Source of the DNA: a virus
Reading direction: 5' to 3' (one strand)
DNA length: 39,954 nt
Virus record (IMG/VR): IMGVR_UViG_3300022658_000326
Span: 1 to 39,954 of that record
A program made the translations under genes and the position numbers. Positions 21,702 to 28,692 of this stretch are shown in pieces. Below the pieces are notes generated by a model. The model saw nothing but the letters and a program-made list of their open reading frames with translations. It searched no databases and was not told the origin of the DNA. Within the stretch, counting starts at the first letter, position 1; every line of letters begins with the position of its first letter.

Positions 21702-21875
21702 ATGAAGTACCGCATCCTTCCTGGTCACAGCTTCCGCGACAGCGACAACACCGTCAAAACTGGCGGCGACACCATCGAGCTGAGCGAAGACGTGGCCAAG
21801 GTCCATGCCGACAAAGTCGAGCCCATCACCGACAGCAATGACGGTGCGGCGCTCGATCACCACCCCGCTGAGTAA
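21702..21875 (+). CDS. Small conserved phage protein in head-tail block
   Basis: A 57-residue ORF (ATG 21702, TAA 21873-21875) starting MKYRILPGHSFRDSDNTV, with IELSEDVAKVHADKVEPI and an acidic tail ending in DHHPAE. The coding frame is open and bounded by genes on both sides, with a spacing of 11 and 2 bases. The pattern (KYRxLPGHSFRDxDNT) is shared with short unnamed proteins found in this place in related prophages, as far as I recall. Confidence 0.62.
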   Translation: MKYRILPGHSFRDSDNTVKTGGDTIELSEDVAKVHADKVEPITDSNDGAALDHHPAE

Positions 21876-21877
21876 CC

Positions 21878-22309
21878 ATGCCCTCATCGATCCGCGAGCA
21901 GATCCTGACCCGGTTGAACGCTGCACTCTCAGCGGCACCTCCGGGTGGCGCTCAGGTCTTTCGGTCCCGCGAAGTCAGTATCACACGGGCCACCTCTCCG
22001 GCCCTGGTCATCATGCCGCAGGACAACCCGATCAACAGGCAGGCCACTATGGCCGACAAAAACCAATTGGAAGTCGCACTCGAAATCTTCGTGCGCGGCG
22101 ACCCGTGGGACAGCCTGGCTGATGCGGTTGATGTGCCCATGCACGCGATCGTCATGAACGATGCGCAGCTGCTGGCTTTGGTGGCCAGTGTTCGCCGGAT
22201 CGGCGAGAGCTTCAACGGCCAAGAGGCCGATCGCACTGCGGGCACGCTCACTGTGCGCTACTTGTTCACCTTCCTCACCAACGCTGCGGATATCACCCGC
22301 GCGGCCTAG
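21878..22309 (+). CDS. Tail terminator / minor tail protein U-like
   Basis: A 143-residue protein: SSIREQILTRLNAALS at the start, then VFRSREVSITRATSPALVIMPQDNPINRQATMADKNQLEVALEIFVRGDPWDSLAD, and RTAGTLTVRYLFTFLTNAADI at the end. The small alpha/beta fold with the LEVALEIFVRG strand and TLTVRYLF C-terminal strand resembles phage tail terminator proteins (lambda gpU type), which cap the tail tube. Its place just before the tail tube gene agrees. Confidence 0.72.
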   Translation: MPSSIREQILTRLNAALSAAPPGGAQVFRSREVSITRATSPALVIMPQDNPINRQATMADKNQLEVALEIFVRGDPWDSLADAVDVPMHAIVMNDAQLLALVASVRRIGESFNGQEADRTAGTLTVRYLFTFLTNAADITRAA

Positions 22310-22348
22310 TTTTCATCCACCTTGCGACCCCATTGAAAGGAACGCACC

Positions 22349-23113
22349 ATGCAATACCATTTTGGTACCGGCACCCTCTGGGGCGCTGCCACCGCCGACG
22401 CCCTGGGCAACACCATTGCCAATCCGACGCCGATCAAGTTCGGCACGCTGAGCGACGTCTCCCTAGAGATCGACCGCGACATCAAAGAGCTGTATGGCCA
22501 GCTCGCATTCCCCGTTGCCCTGGGCGGTGGCAAGATGAAGGTGGCGGTCAAGGCCAAGTTCGCCCAGATCGCTGGCCGCATCTTCAACGACCTGTTTCTC
22601 GGACAAGGCCTTACCGCTGGCACGCTGACCGCTGCACAGGAAGATTTGACCGGTCAGGCGATTCCCACCACGCCCTTCACGATTACCGTCACGCCACCCA
22701 ATAGCGGCACGTATCTGCGCGACCTGGGCGTGCTGGATAGCAACGGCGTGCCCATGCAGCGCGTGGCCAGCGCGCCTGCCACTGGCCAGTACAGCTTGGC
22801 CGGTGCCGTGTACACCTTTGCGGCTGCAGACACCGCCAAGACCGTGTACATCAGCTATGCCTACACCTACACCCTGGCATCCGGCAAGTCGGTGACCTTC
22901 AACAACATCGCCATGGGCACCGTGCCGATCTTTGGTCTGGATCTGTCTTGCCGCTTCCAAGGTAAGCAGGCTTACTTCCGGCTGGGTGCCTGCACAGCGA
23001 AGAAACTCAGCTTCGATCCGAAGCAGGATGACTTCAGCATGCTCGACATGGATATCTCGGCATTCGCAGATCCGGTCACCGGCTCTGTGGGCTCCCTGAT
23101 CTTCACGGAGTAA
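22349..23113 (+). CDS. Major tail tube protein
   Basis: A 254-residue beta-rich protein with a good ribosome binding site (AAAGGA eight bases upstream). It begins MQYHFGTGTLWGAATADALG, then IKFGTLSDVSLEIDRDIKELYGQLAFPV, GGGKMKVAVKAKFAQIAGRIFNDLFLG and, near the end, FQGKQAYFRLGACTAKKLSFDPKQDDFSMLDMDISAFAD. Order and size fit the major tail tube protein of lambda-type tails (gpV-like). A Thr-rich middle loop of about 90 residues is probably a surface-exposed insertion. Confidence 0.85.
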   Translation: MQYHFGTGTLWGAATADALGNTIANPTPIKFGTLSDVSLEIDRDIKELYGQLAFPVALGGGKMKVAVKAKFAQIAGRIFNDLFLGQGLTAGTLTAAQEDLTGQAIPTTPFTITVTPPNSGTYLRDLGVLDSNGVPMQRVASAPATGQYSLAGAVYTFAAADTAKTVYISYAYTYTLASGKSVTFNNIAMGTVPIFGLDLSCRFQGKQAYFRLGACTAKKLSFDPKQDDFSMLDMDISAFADPVTGSVGSLIFTE

Positions 23114-23117
23114 CGGC

Positions 23118-23447
23118 ATGACCGAGTTGATTCCCGGAATCGAGGTCAACTTCGGCGGGGGGCGCATCTACGTGGTGCCGCCCCTCACGCTGGGTGCGCT
23201 GCAGCGTCTGCAGGGCAAGCTGAGCCAGCTCAACGAAGGCACCGCGCTGCAGCCCGCCACCGTTGATACGGTCATTGCCGCAACCCACTCAGCCATGCGC
23301 CGCAACTACCCCGACATCACGGTCGACGAAGTTGCCGACCTGGTCGACGTGGGCAACATGCACGACGTCATCAGCAGCGTGCTGGATGTGGCTGGCATCA
23401 AGCGTAAAGCGATCGCCGAAGAAAAAACCGGGCAGCCCAGTCAGTGA
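23118..23447 (+). CDS. Tail assembly chaperone, G-like
   Basis: A 109-residue protein starting MTELIPGIEVNFGGGRIYVVPPLTLGALQRLQGKLSQLNEG, with DVADLVDVGNMHDVISSVLDVAGI near the end. Length and place between tail tube and tape measure fit the tail assembly chaperone G. The stop is at 23445-23447. A longer fusion, G-T, probably arises by frameshifting at the six-A run 23422-23427 near the end of this gene. The chaperone helps fold and coat the tape measure protein. Confidence 0.8.
   Translation: MTELIPGIEVNFGGGRIYVVPPLTLGALQRLQGKLSQLNEGTALQPATVDTVIAATHSAMRRNYPDITVDEVADLVDVGNMHDVISSVLDVAGIKRKAIAEEKTGQPSQ
23422..23427 (+). other. Probable programmed frameshift site of tail chaperones
   Basis: Six consecutive A (23422-23427) span the G-frame codons GAA-AAA-ACC. 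Slipping on AAA either one base forward or two bases back places the ribosome in the T frame. Most lambda-like phages use a -1 shift here, so the +1/-2 geometry is less common. Confidence 0.55.
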
Positions 23448-23760
23448 CGCATCCGAGCCCGTTGACTGGGCAGGCCTCATCGCAAGCATCTGCGCCAACA
23501 CCGGCTGGACCTGGGACTACGTCCGAGACCACATAGATCTGCCCACGGTAGATGCCATGCGTGCCGAGTGGAAAAGGCACCCTCCGGTGCACCACCTGGT
23601 GGCGTCCTATCTGGGCTACAAGCCACCCGTCCAAACGTCTGCACAGCCGATCACCGATATCGATGAGCTGTTGCCCTCCATGGGCAATGTGCCCATCCGT
23701 CAGGTGGCCGCGCTGGACACAGCGGCCTTCGATGCCGCAATGAAGGAAGCCCATGGCTGA
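23425..23760 (+). CDS. Tail assembly chaperone T extension, reached by frameshift
   Basis: The overlapping frame is open to 23760 and encodes EPVDWAGLIASICANTGWTWDYVRDHIDLPTVDAMRAEWKRHPPVHHLVASYLGYK and a C-terminal DIDELLPSM ... AFDAAMKEA. The DWxxLI...TGWTWDYV start is typical of the T part of G-T fusions. The frame is +1 relative to G, so it needs a +1 or -2 shift, at AAA-A (23424-23427), in which tRNA-Lys can re-pair. The fused product would be about 213-214 residues. It overlaps the tape measure start by eight bases. Confidence 0.72.
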   Translation, partial: KPGSPVSDASEPVDWAGLIASICANTGWTWDYVRDHIDLPTVDAMRAEWKRHPPVHHLVASYLGYKPPVQTSAQPITDIDELLPSMGNVPIRQVAALDTAAFDAAMKEAHG

Positions 23761-26242
23761 TACCGATAAAACCGTTGCCTATGGCGTCAGTGCAGACGCC
23801 TCACCCTTCGAGAAGGGCATGCGTGATGCTGCCGACTCTGCAAAGAATGCGGCCAGCAATATCGAGAGCAACTTCAAAAAGGTGGGCGATGCTTTCGGTG
23901 CGGTGCAAAAGCAGCTGCTCATCCTGGCCGGGCTGGTCGCTGGTGGCTCCTTTTTCAAGGAAGCAATCTCTGCCAGCAACCAGCTTACCGGCGAGACCAT
24001 GAAGCTCAGCAAGATGCTGGGCATTACCGGCGAGGAAGCCGCCACACTGCGCACCGCGCTGGACGACATTGGCAGCAATGGCGACGACTATGTCGCCACC
24101 TTCACCAAGTTTGCTCGCCAGCTCAAGAGCAATGAAGAAGGCCTGCAATCGCTCGGCCTCCAGACGCGCGATGCCAATGGCAACCTGCGCGACAGCAACA
24201 CGCTTTTCAATGAGGCGCTGCACTCGGTGGGTGAATACAAGGCTGGTCTCGACCAGAACACCTACGCTCAGACGCTCTTCGGCAAGAGCATCGATGACGT
24301 GATGAAGTTCCAGAAGCTCAACACGGGTGTGCTGGAAGATGCGCGCAAGAAGAACGAAGAGCTGGGTCTGACGATCAGTCAAGACAACGTCGCTGCCAGC
24401 AAGGCCTACAAGATGGCTATGAATGACGTGGGCGATGTGCTCACGGCAGTCAAGAAAACCATCGGTGATGCCGTCATGCCAGTGTTCACCGAGTTGGCTG
24501 AGTACTTTGCCAGCACCGGGCCCTATGTGGTGCAAGTCTTCAAGGGCGCGATGATGGGCCTGCTGGCCGTCTTCGAGGTGGTGAAGGGTGCCGTCAAGAC
24601 AGTGGCGGGCGTAATTTTTGAAGCCTTCAGCCTCATCGTGGATGGCGCTGGCCTTATCGGCGATGTGTTCGCTAAGCTGTTTGCCGGTGACTTCAGCGGC
24701 GCTTACGAGTCTGCAAAGCAGGTCGGTACGCGTGTCGGCCAAGCCTTCAGCGGTGCCTTCCAGAACTTTCTGGATGTGGGCAATGAAACCGGCGATGCAG
24801 TCAAGCGCCACATGGAGCGGCTGTACGGCGACAAGACGGCCGTGGCGGGTCCGAAGTCTGGCACCAAGACCATGGGGGACTTCGGCAAGTCCAACGGCAC
24901 TACCAAGGAAACGCCACGCACCGGGTTGTGGGAAGCCCAGCTGGCTGAGCAAAAGTTGGCCTATCAAGAGCGCATGAACTTGGAAGGCTCTCTAGCTCAG
25001 TTTAGTAAACAGGCTGAGTTGAAATTCTGGCAAGACAAAGTTGCCATAACCAAAGATGGGAGCGCTGAAAACATCGCTGTGAGGCGCAAGGTCGCTGATC
25101 TAGAGCTTGGTTTGGTGCAGGATGACTACAACCACAAGATGGCCGCGTTTGTTGCTCAAGAGGCAGCATATAAAACCAACACGAATGCAAGGTTGGAAAT
25201 CCTCGATAAAGAATTGGCGCTGGCAAAAGATCGTTATAGCGCTGAGAGCAAAGAGTACGAGGAAGTCCAGAAGAAGATCGTGGCCACCAAACGGCTGGCG
25301 GTCGAGCAGCTCAAGCAGATCGACATGGATCGCGCCCAAGCAGCTCGCGATGCCCAACTGGCCGAGGTGCAGGCTGAGCAGATGCAAGCGCAGCTTGAGC
25401 GTGATTTGGGCACCATCACTCAGGCAGACATGCTGCAGCGTTTGGAGGCCTTCGAGAATCGCCGCAGTGCGATTGCGCTGGAAGGCTTGAAAGAGCGCGA
25501 GCGCATTGCCCAGGCAGATCCCGACAAGAACCCGGTGGAGATCGAGCGCATCCACCAGATGATTGAGCAGGCCGAACGTGAGCACCAGGCGCGTTTGAGT
25601 GAGATCCGCAACCAGGCTACTAAGGAATCTCAGCGCTACACGTTGGACGTCATCAATACGATGGGCACCGGCTTCCAGAGCGTCTTTCAAAAGACGCTGC
25701 AGGGCGGTCTCACGTTGCGTGGCGTGTTTCAGGGTTTATGGCAATCTATCACCCAGGCGGTGAGCCAGGCGCTGGCCAAGATCGCCGCAGACTGGTTGAT
25801 GGTGCACATCAAGAACCTGATTCTGGGCAAGGTGGCCGCGCAGTCCACGATCGCGGAAAAAGCGGCAGAGGCAGGGGCCGGTGGTGTCGCCAGTATGGCG
25901 GCCGCGCCGTTTCCCTTAAACATGGCCGCGCCTGGCTTTGGTGCAGCCATGGCCGCTGCAGCGATGTCGTTCGCTCCCATGGCGAGCGCGTCAGGTGGTT
26001 ACGACATCCCCGGATCGGTTAACCCCATCGTGCAAGCCCACGCCCGCGAAATGATCTTGCCCGCCAAGCATGCTGACGTCATCCGCAACCTGGCCGATGA
26101 AGGGCCGGGTGGTTCGGGTGGCGACAGCTACACGCTTCATGTGCATGCCACCGATGCCCAGAGTGTGGCTCGCCTCTTCCGAGACAACGGCGACGCCTTG
26201 GTAAAAGTGCTGGCCGGTCGTAAGCGCGACTTCGCGTACTGA
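23753..26242 (+). CDS. Tail tape measure protein
   Basis: An 829-residue protein. It opens with SADASPFEKGMRDAADSAKNAASNIES and a hydrophobic helical segment (LLILAGLVAGGSFFKEAI), the standard start for tape measure proteins. A hydrophobic region VFKGAMMGLLAVFEVVKGAVKTVAGVIFEAFSLIVDGAGL (about 260-305) is a probable membrane-insertion segment, followed by long coiled-coil stretches (about 430-650) and a second hydrophobic region near 720. The length sets tail length. The stretch around 24985-25250 has about 46% GC in sampled lines versus about 62% just before it, suggesting a mosaic insertion. Confidence 0.93.
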   Translation: MADTDKTVAYGVSADASPFEKGMRDAADSAKNAASNIESNFKKVGDAFGAVQKQLLILAGLVAGGSFFKEAISASNQLTGETMKLSKMLGITGEEAATLRTALDDIGSNGDDYVATFTKFARQLKSNEEGLQSLGLQTRDANGNLRDSNTLFNEALHSVGEYKAGLDQNTYAQTLFGKSIDDVMKFQKLNTGVLEDARKKNEELGLTISQDNVAASKAYKMAMNDVGDVLTAVKKTIGDAVMPVFTELAEYFASTGPYVVQVFKGAMMGLLAVFEVVKGAVKTVAGVIFEAFSLIVDGAGLIGDVFAKLFAGDFSGAYESAKQVGTRVGQAFSGAFQNFLDVGNETGDAVKRHMERLYGDKTAVAGPKSGTKTMGDFGKSNGTTKETPRTGLWEAQLAEQKLAYQERMNLEGSLAQFSKQAELKFWQDKVAITKDGSAENIAVRRKVADLELGLVQDDYNHKMAAFVAQEAAYKTNTNARLEILDKELALAKDRYSAESKEYEEVQKKIVATKRLAVEQLKQIDMDRAQAARDAQLAEVQAEQMQAQLERDLGTITQADMLQRLEAFENRRSAIALEGLKERERIAQADPDKNPVEIERIHQMIEQAEREHQARLSEIRNQATKESQRYTLDVINTMGTGFQSVFQKTLQGGLTLRGVFQGLWQSITQAVSQALAKIAADWLMVHIKNLILGKVAAQSTIAEKAAEAGAGGVASMAAAPFPLNMAAPGFGAAMAAAAMSFAPMASASGGYDIPGSVNPIVQAHAREMILPAKHADVIRNLADEGPGGSGGDSYTLHVHATDAQSVARLFRDNGDALVKVLAGRKRDFAY

Positions 26243-26257
26243 TCTACGCAACCCCAA

Positions 26258-26288
26258 GCCTCTCCACCCTCGGGTGGGGAGGCATTTA
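26258..26288 (+). terminator. Hairpin after the tape measure gene
   Basis: GCCTCTCCACCC (26258-26269) pairs with GGGTGGGGAGGC (26272-26283) with one G-U pair; the loop opens to about four bases. It is followed by ATTTACG. The short T-run makes it only a possible partial terminator or processing signal between tape measure and distal tail genes. Confidence 0.4.
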
Positions 26289-26304
26289 CGAATTTACAGC
26301 CGCC

Positions 26305-26898
26305 ATGAGCAACGCAATTTTTCCGACCCTTGCGGGCCTGGCCTTCAGCGTCATGCGCAACCCGGTGTGGTCCACCCAGGTGCGCGACTCTGCCAGCGGC
26401 CGCCAGTACACGCTGGGCAAGCGCCTCTACCCGCTGTGGCACTTCAAACTGCCCTTCGAGGTCCTGCGCGCATCGGGCGGCTGGACGGAGTGGCAGCAGC
26501 TGGTGGGCTTCATCAATGCCCGTCGCGGCCGTTACGACGACTTCCTCTACCTCGACCCGCGCGATTGCACTGCCACCAATGAGCAGTTCGGCACGGGCGA
26601 TGGTGTCACCACCACCTTCGCCCTGACCCGCACGCTGGGCGGTTTTGTGGAGCCGGTGGGGGGAGTGAATAGCGGTGGTGCCGTCATCAAGGTGGCGGGC
26701 ACTACGACTTCGGTCACATTCAGTGCCGACCTCACCAGCGTCACATTCGCCAGTCCGCCCACCAGCGGGCAGGCCTTGACCTGGAGCGGCACCTTTTATT
26801 TCCGCTGCCGGTTCCTGCAGGACGAAATCACCATGGAGCAATTCCTGCAGGACATGTACAGCGCCAAGTCTGTCGAGTTCAAGAGCTTCCGGCCATGA
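26305..26898 (+). CDS. Distal tail protein, DUF2460 family
   Basis: A 197-residue protein: FPTLAGLAFSVMRNPVWSTQVRDSASGRQYTLGKRLYPLWHFKLPFEVLR at the start, INARRGRYDDFLYLDPRDCTATNEQFGTGDGVTTTFALTRTLGGFVEPVGGV in the middle, and FYFRCRFLQDEITMEQFLQDMYSAKSVEFKSFRP at the end. All are typical of the DUF2460 family of siphophage distal tail proteins, which lie between tape measure and tail tip. The stop overlaps the next start by four bases (26895-26898). Confidence 0.85.
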   Translation: MSNAIFPTLAGLAFSVMRNPVWSTQVRDSASGRQYTLGKRLYPLWHFKLPFEVLRASGGWTEWQQLVGFINARRGRYDDFLYLDPRDCTATNEQFGTGDGVTTTFALTRTLGGFVEPVGGVNSGGAVIKVAGTTTSVTFSADLTSVTFASPPTSGQALTWSGTFYFRCRFLQDEITMEQFLQDMYSAKSVEFKSFRP

Positions 26899-27767
26899 AG
26901 ACTGCATCCCCACAACTGGTCACCTTTTTCAACACGGCGCGCCAGGCGTTGCAGTTCGATCTGTGGACGCTCAAGGTGGCCAGCGGCACCCTGTTGCGCT
27001 GGACCGATGCCGATGTGGATATCACGTTGCCCGACGCGCGCACCTTTGTGCGTGGCCCTGTCATCCAGCGCGATCGCGTCAAGTGGGTGCGCGGCATCGA
27101 GGTCGATCAGCTCAAGACCACATTCAGCGGCCCGACTGTCACGATCGACGGCAAAGCACTGCCTGGCTTCGCGGCCGCAGGCGGTCTTGACGGTGCCAGC
27201 ATTCTGTTGGAGCGGGTGTACCTGAATGACTCCGGCGCGGTGCAAGGTAGTCTGGTGTGGTTTGCAGGCACGGTGGCCGATGTGTATCCATCGCGCATGG
27301 GTGCCGAGGTAATTGTCAAAAGCCAGCTCACCCAGCTCAGCCAACAGCTGCCGCGCAACTTGTATCAGTCGGGCTGCTTGAACGACCTGTATGACGCCAA
27401 CTGCACCGCACTGCGGTCCACCTTCAGTGTCAACGGCACGGTCACCGCAGTGGGCAGTGGCAGCAATCCGCTGATCACCGTGTCCATGGCATCCAGCATC
27501 GCGGCCCGGTATTTGGAGCTGGGCATTGTCCGGTTCACGGCAGGGGCCAATACCGGCATTGGCCGCACGGTGCAGGCCCAGCCATCGGGCGGCACTGTCC
27601 TAGCCCTGCAGTTCGCGAGGCCGCTTCCGTTCACCGTGTCGGTGGGCGACACCTTCACCGCCTCAGCGGGCTGCGACAAGACGGCAGCCACCTGCGCGGC
27701 CAAGTTCAACAACCTGCAGCGGTTCCGGGGCATGCCCTATGTGCCGCTGCCCGAGACCGTGACATGA
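26895..27767 (+). CDS. Tail protein with DUF2163 and BR0599-type C-terminal domain
   Basis: A 290-residue protein. The N-terminal part (ASPQLVTFFNTARQALQFDLWTLKVASGTLLRWTDADVDITL ... GPVIQRDRVKWVRGIEVDQLKTTF) is a DUF2163 domain. The C-terminal part has CLNDLYDANCTALRSTFSVNG and SAGCDKTAATCAAKFNNLQRFRGMPYVP, the Cys-containing BR0599 pattern of phage tail proteins. These proteins belong to the tail-tip complex of siphophages. The order DUF2460, DUF2163, NlpC/P60, tip protein is the usual one. Four-base overlaps link it with both neighbours. Confidence 0.85.
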   Translation: MKTASPQLVTFFNTARQALQFDLWTLKVASGTLLRWTDADVDITLPDARTFVRGPVIQRDRVKWVRGIEVDQLKTTFSGPTVTIDGKALPGFAAAGGLDGASILLERVYLNDSGAVQGSLVWFAGTVADVYPSRMGAEVIVKSQLTQLSQQLPRNLYQSGCLNDLYDANCTALRSTFSVNGTVTAVGSGSNPLITVSMASSIAARYLELGIVRFTAGANTGIGRTVQAQPSGGTVLALQFARPLPFTVSVGDTFTASAGCDKTAATCAAKFNNLQRFRGMPYVPLPETVT

Positions 27768-28222
27768 CCCAAGAACCCCGCCAGAAACTTGTTGCAGAGG
27801 CCTTGAGCTGGCTCGGCACCCCTTACCACCACCTGGCAGACGTCAAGGGCGTGGGCGTCGATTGCGCCATGCTCCTGGTGCGCGTATGCGCCAACGTGGG
27901 TCTGGTGGCCGCTGAGCTGGACCCGCGACCCTATGCCCCTGACTGGCACCTGCACCGTGGCGATGAGCTGTTTTTGAAATGGCTGGAGGTGTATGGCACT
28001 CCCATCGACCGCGGCTTCGTCCAGGCGGGCGACGTGGCGGTGTGGCGCTTCGGCCGCACCTTTAGCCACGGCGCGTTCGTGGTCGACGGTGATGGCTCCA
28101 TCGTGCATGCCCACAAGGATGCCGGGTGCGTCGTGCTGGGGCGTCTGCAGGAGTCCGAGCTGGCCTCGCGGCCGGTGATGTTCTGGCGCTTGCGGGCGCT
28201 GGATTGCGAGCAGGAGGCCTGA
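27764..28222 (+). CDS. NlpC/P60 peptidase, tail tip assembly (gpK-like)
   Basis: A 152-residue NlpC/P60 cysteine peptidase. The active Cys34 lies in GVGVDCAMLLVRV, His102 in SHGAFVVDG and a third polar residue, probably His115 or His117, in VHAHKDAG. The N-terminus, LVAEALSWLGTPYHH, is the typical NlpC opening. Phage proteins of this kind are tail-tip components that cut cell-wall peptides during DNA entry. It lies one base before the tail tip gene. Confidence 0.87.
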   Translation: MTQEPRQKLVAEALSWLGTPYHHLADVKGVGVDCAMLLVRVCANVGLVAAELDPRPYAPDWHLHRGDELFLKWLEVYGTPIDRGFVQAGDVAVWRFGRTFSHGAFVVDGDGSIVHAHKDAGCVVLGRLQESELASRPVMFWRLRALDCEQEA

Positions 28223-28223
28223 C

Positions 28224-28691
28224 ATGAGTGGCGGTCAAACCATCAGCAACGTCGAACCCGCAGCGGGCAACCTGCGGGTGCAAACAGCGGTCTACGGCTC
28301 GGCCATTCCGCTGATCTACGGCCGGGCCCGCGTGAGCGGCAACTTGGCTTGGTATGGCGGCTTCACTGCCATTCCACACACCAGCACCCAAAGTTCCGGT
28401 GGCAAAGGTGGTGGCGGCGTCAAGTCCGAAAACACCTCTTTTACCTACACGGCGGCGGTGCTCATGATCCTGGGCGAAGGCCCGATCAATTCGATTATTT
28501 CCGGCTGGAAAGGCAAGCAGCGGTATGACGGCGTGCAGCTCACCAGCGGCGTGCCTCGCACCATCACAGAGATGGTAACGGTGCCGCCTGGTGGCGTTGT
28601 CACCGTTTCGCAAGCAGCCAGCTTTTTACAAAACGCGCAGGTCACCGACTCGCGCAGCGAAGCCTGGGACCCAGGTTCATGGAGCGCTTGA
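28224..28691 (+). CDS. Tail tip protein, N-terminal fragment
   Basis: A 155-residue ORF that carries the N-terminal portion of a siphophage tail tip/host specificity protein: TISNVEPAAGNLRVQTAVYGSAIPLIYGRARVSGNLAWYGGFTAIPHTSTQ, then GGKGGGGVKSENTSFTYTAAVLMILGEGPI, which is the conserved opening of this family. Intact relatives continue for many hundreds of residues in the same frame, but here a stop occurs at 28689-28691. The rest of the protein continues in another frame (28693-31470). Both frames are open across 28591-28691, so a frameshift could have happened anywhere there. Confidence 0.72.
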   Translation: MSGGQTISNVEPAAGNLRVQTAVYGSAIPLIYGRARVSGNLAWYGGFTAIPHTSTQSSGGKGGGGVKSENTSFTYTAAVLMILGEGPINSIISGWKGKQRYDGVQLTSGVPRTITEMVTVPPGGVVTVSQAASFLQNAQVTDSRSEAWDPGSWSA

Positions 28692-28692
28692 T

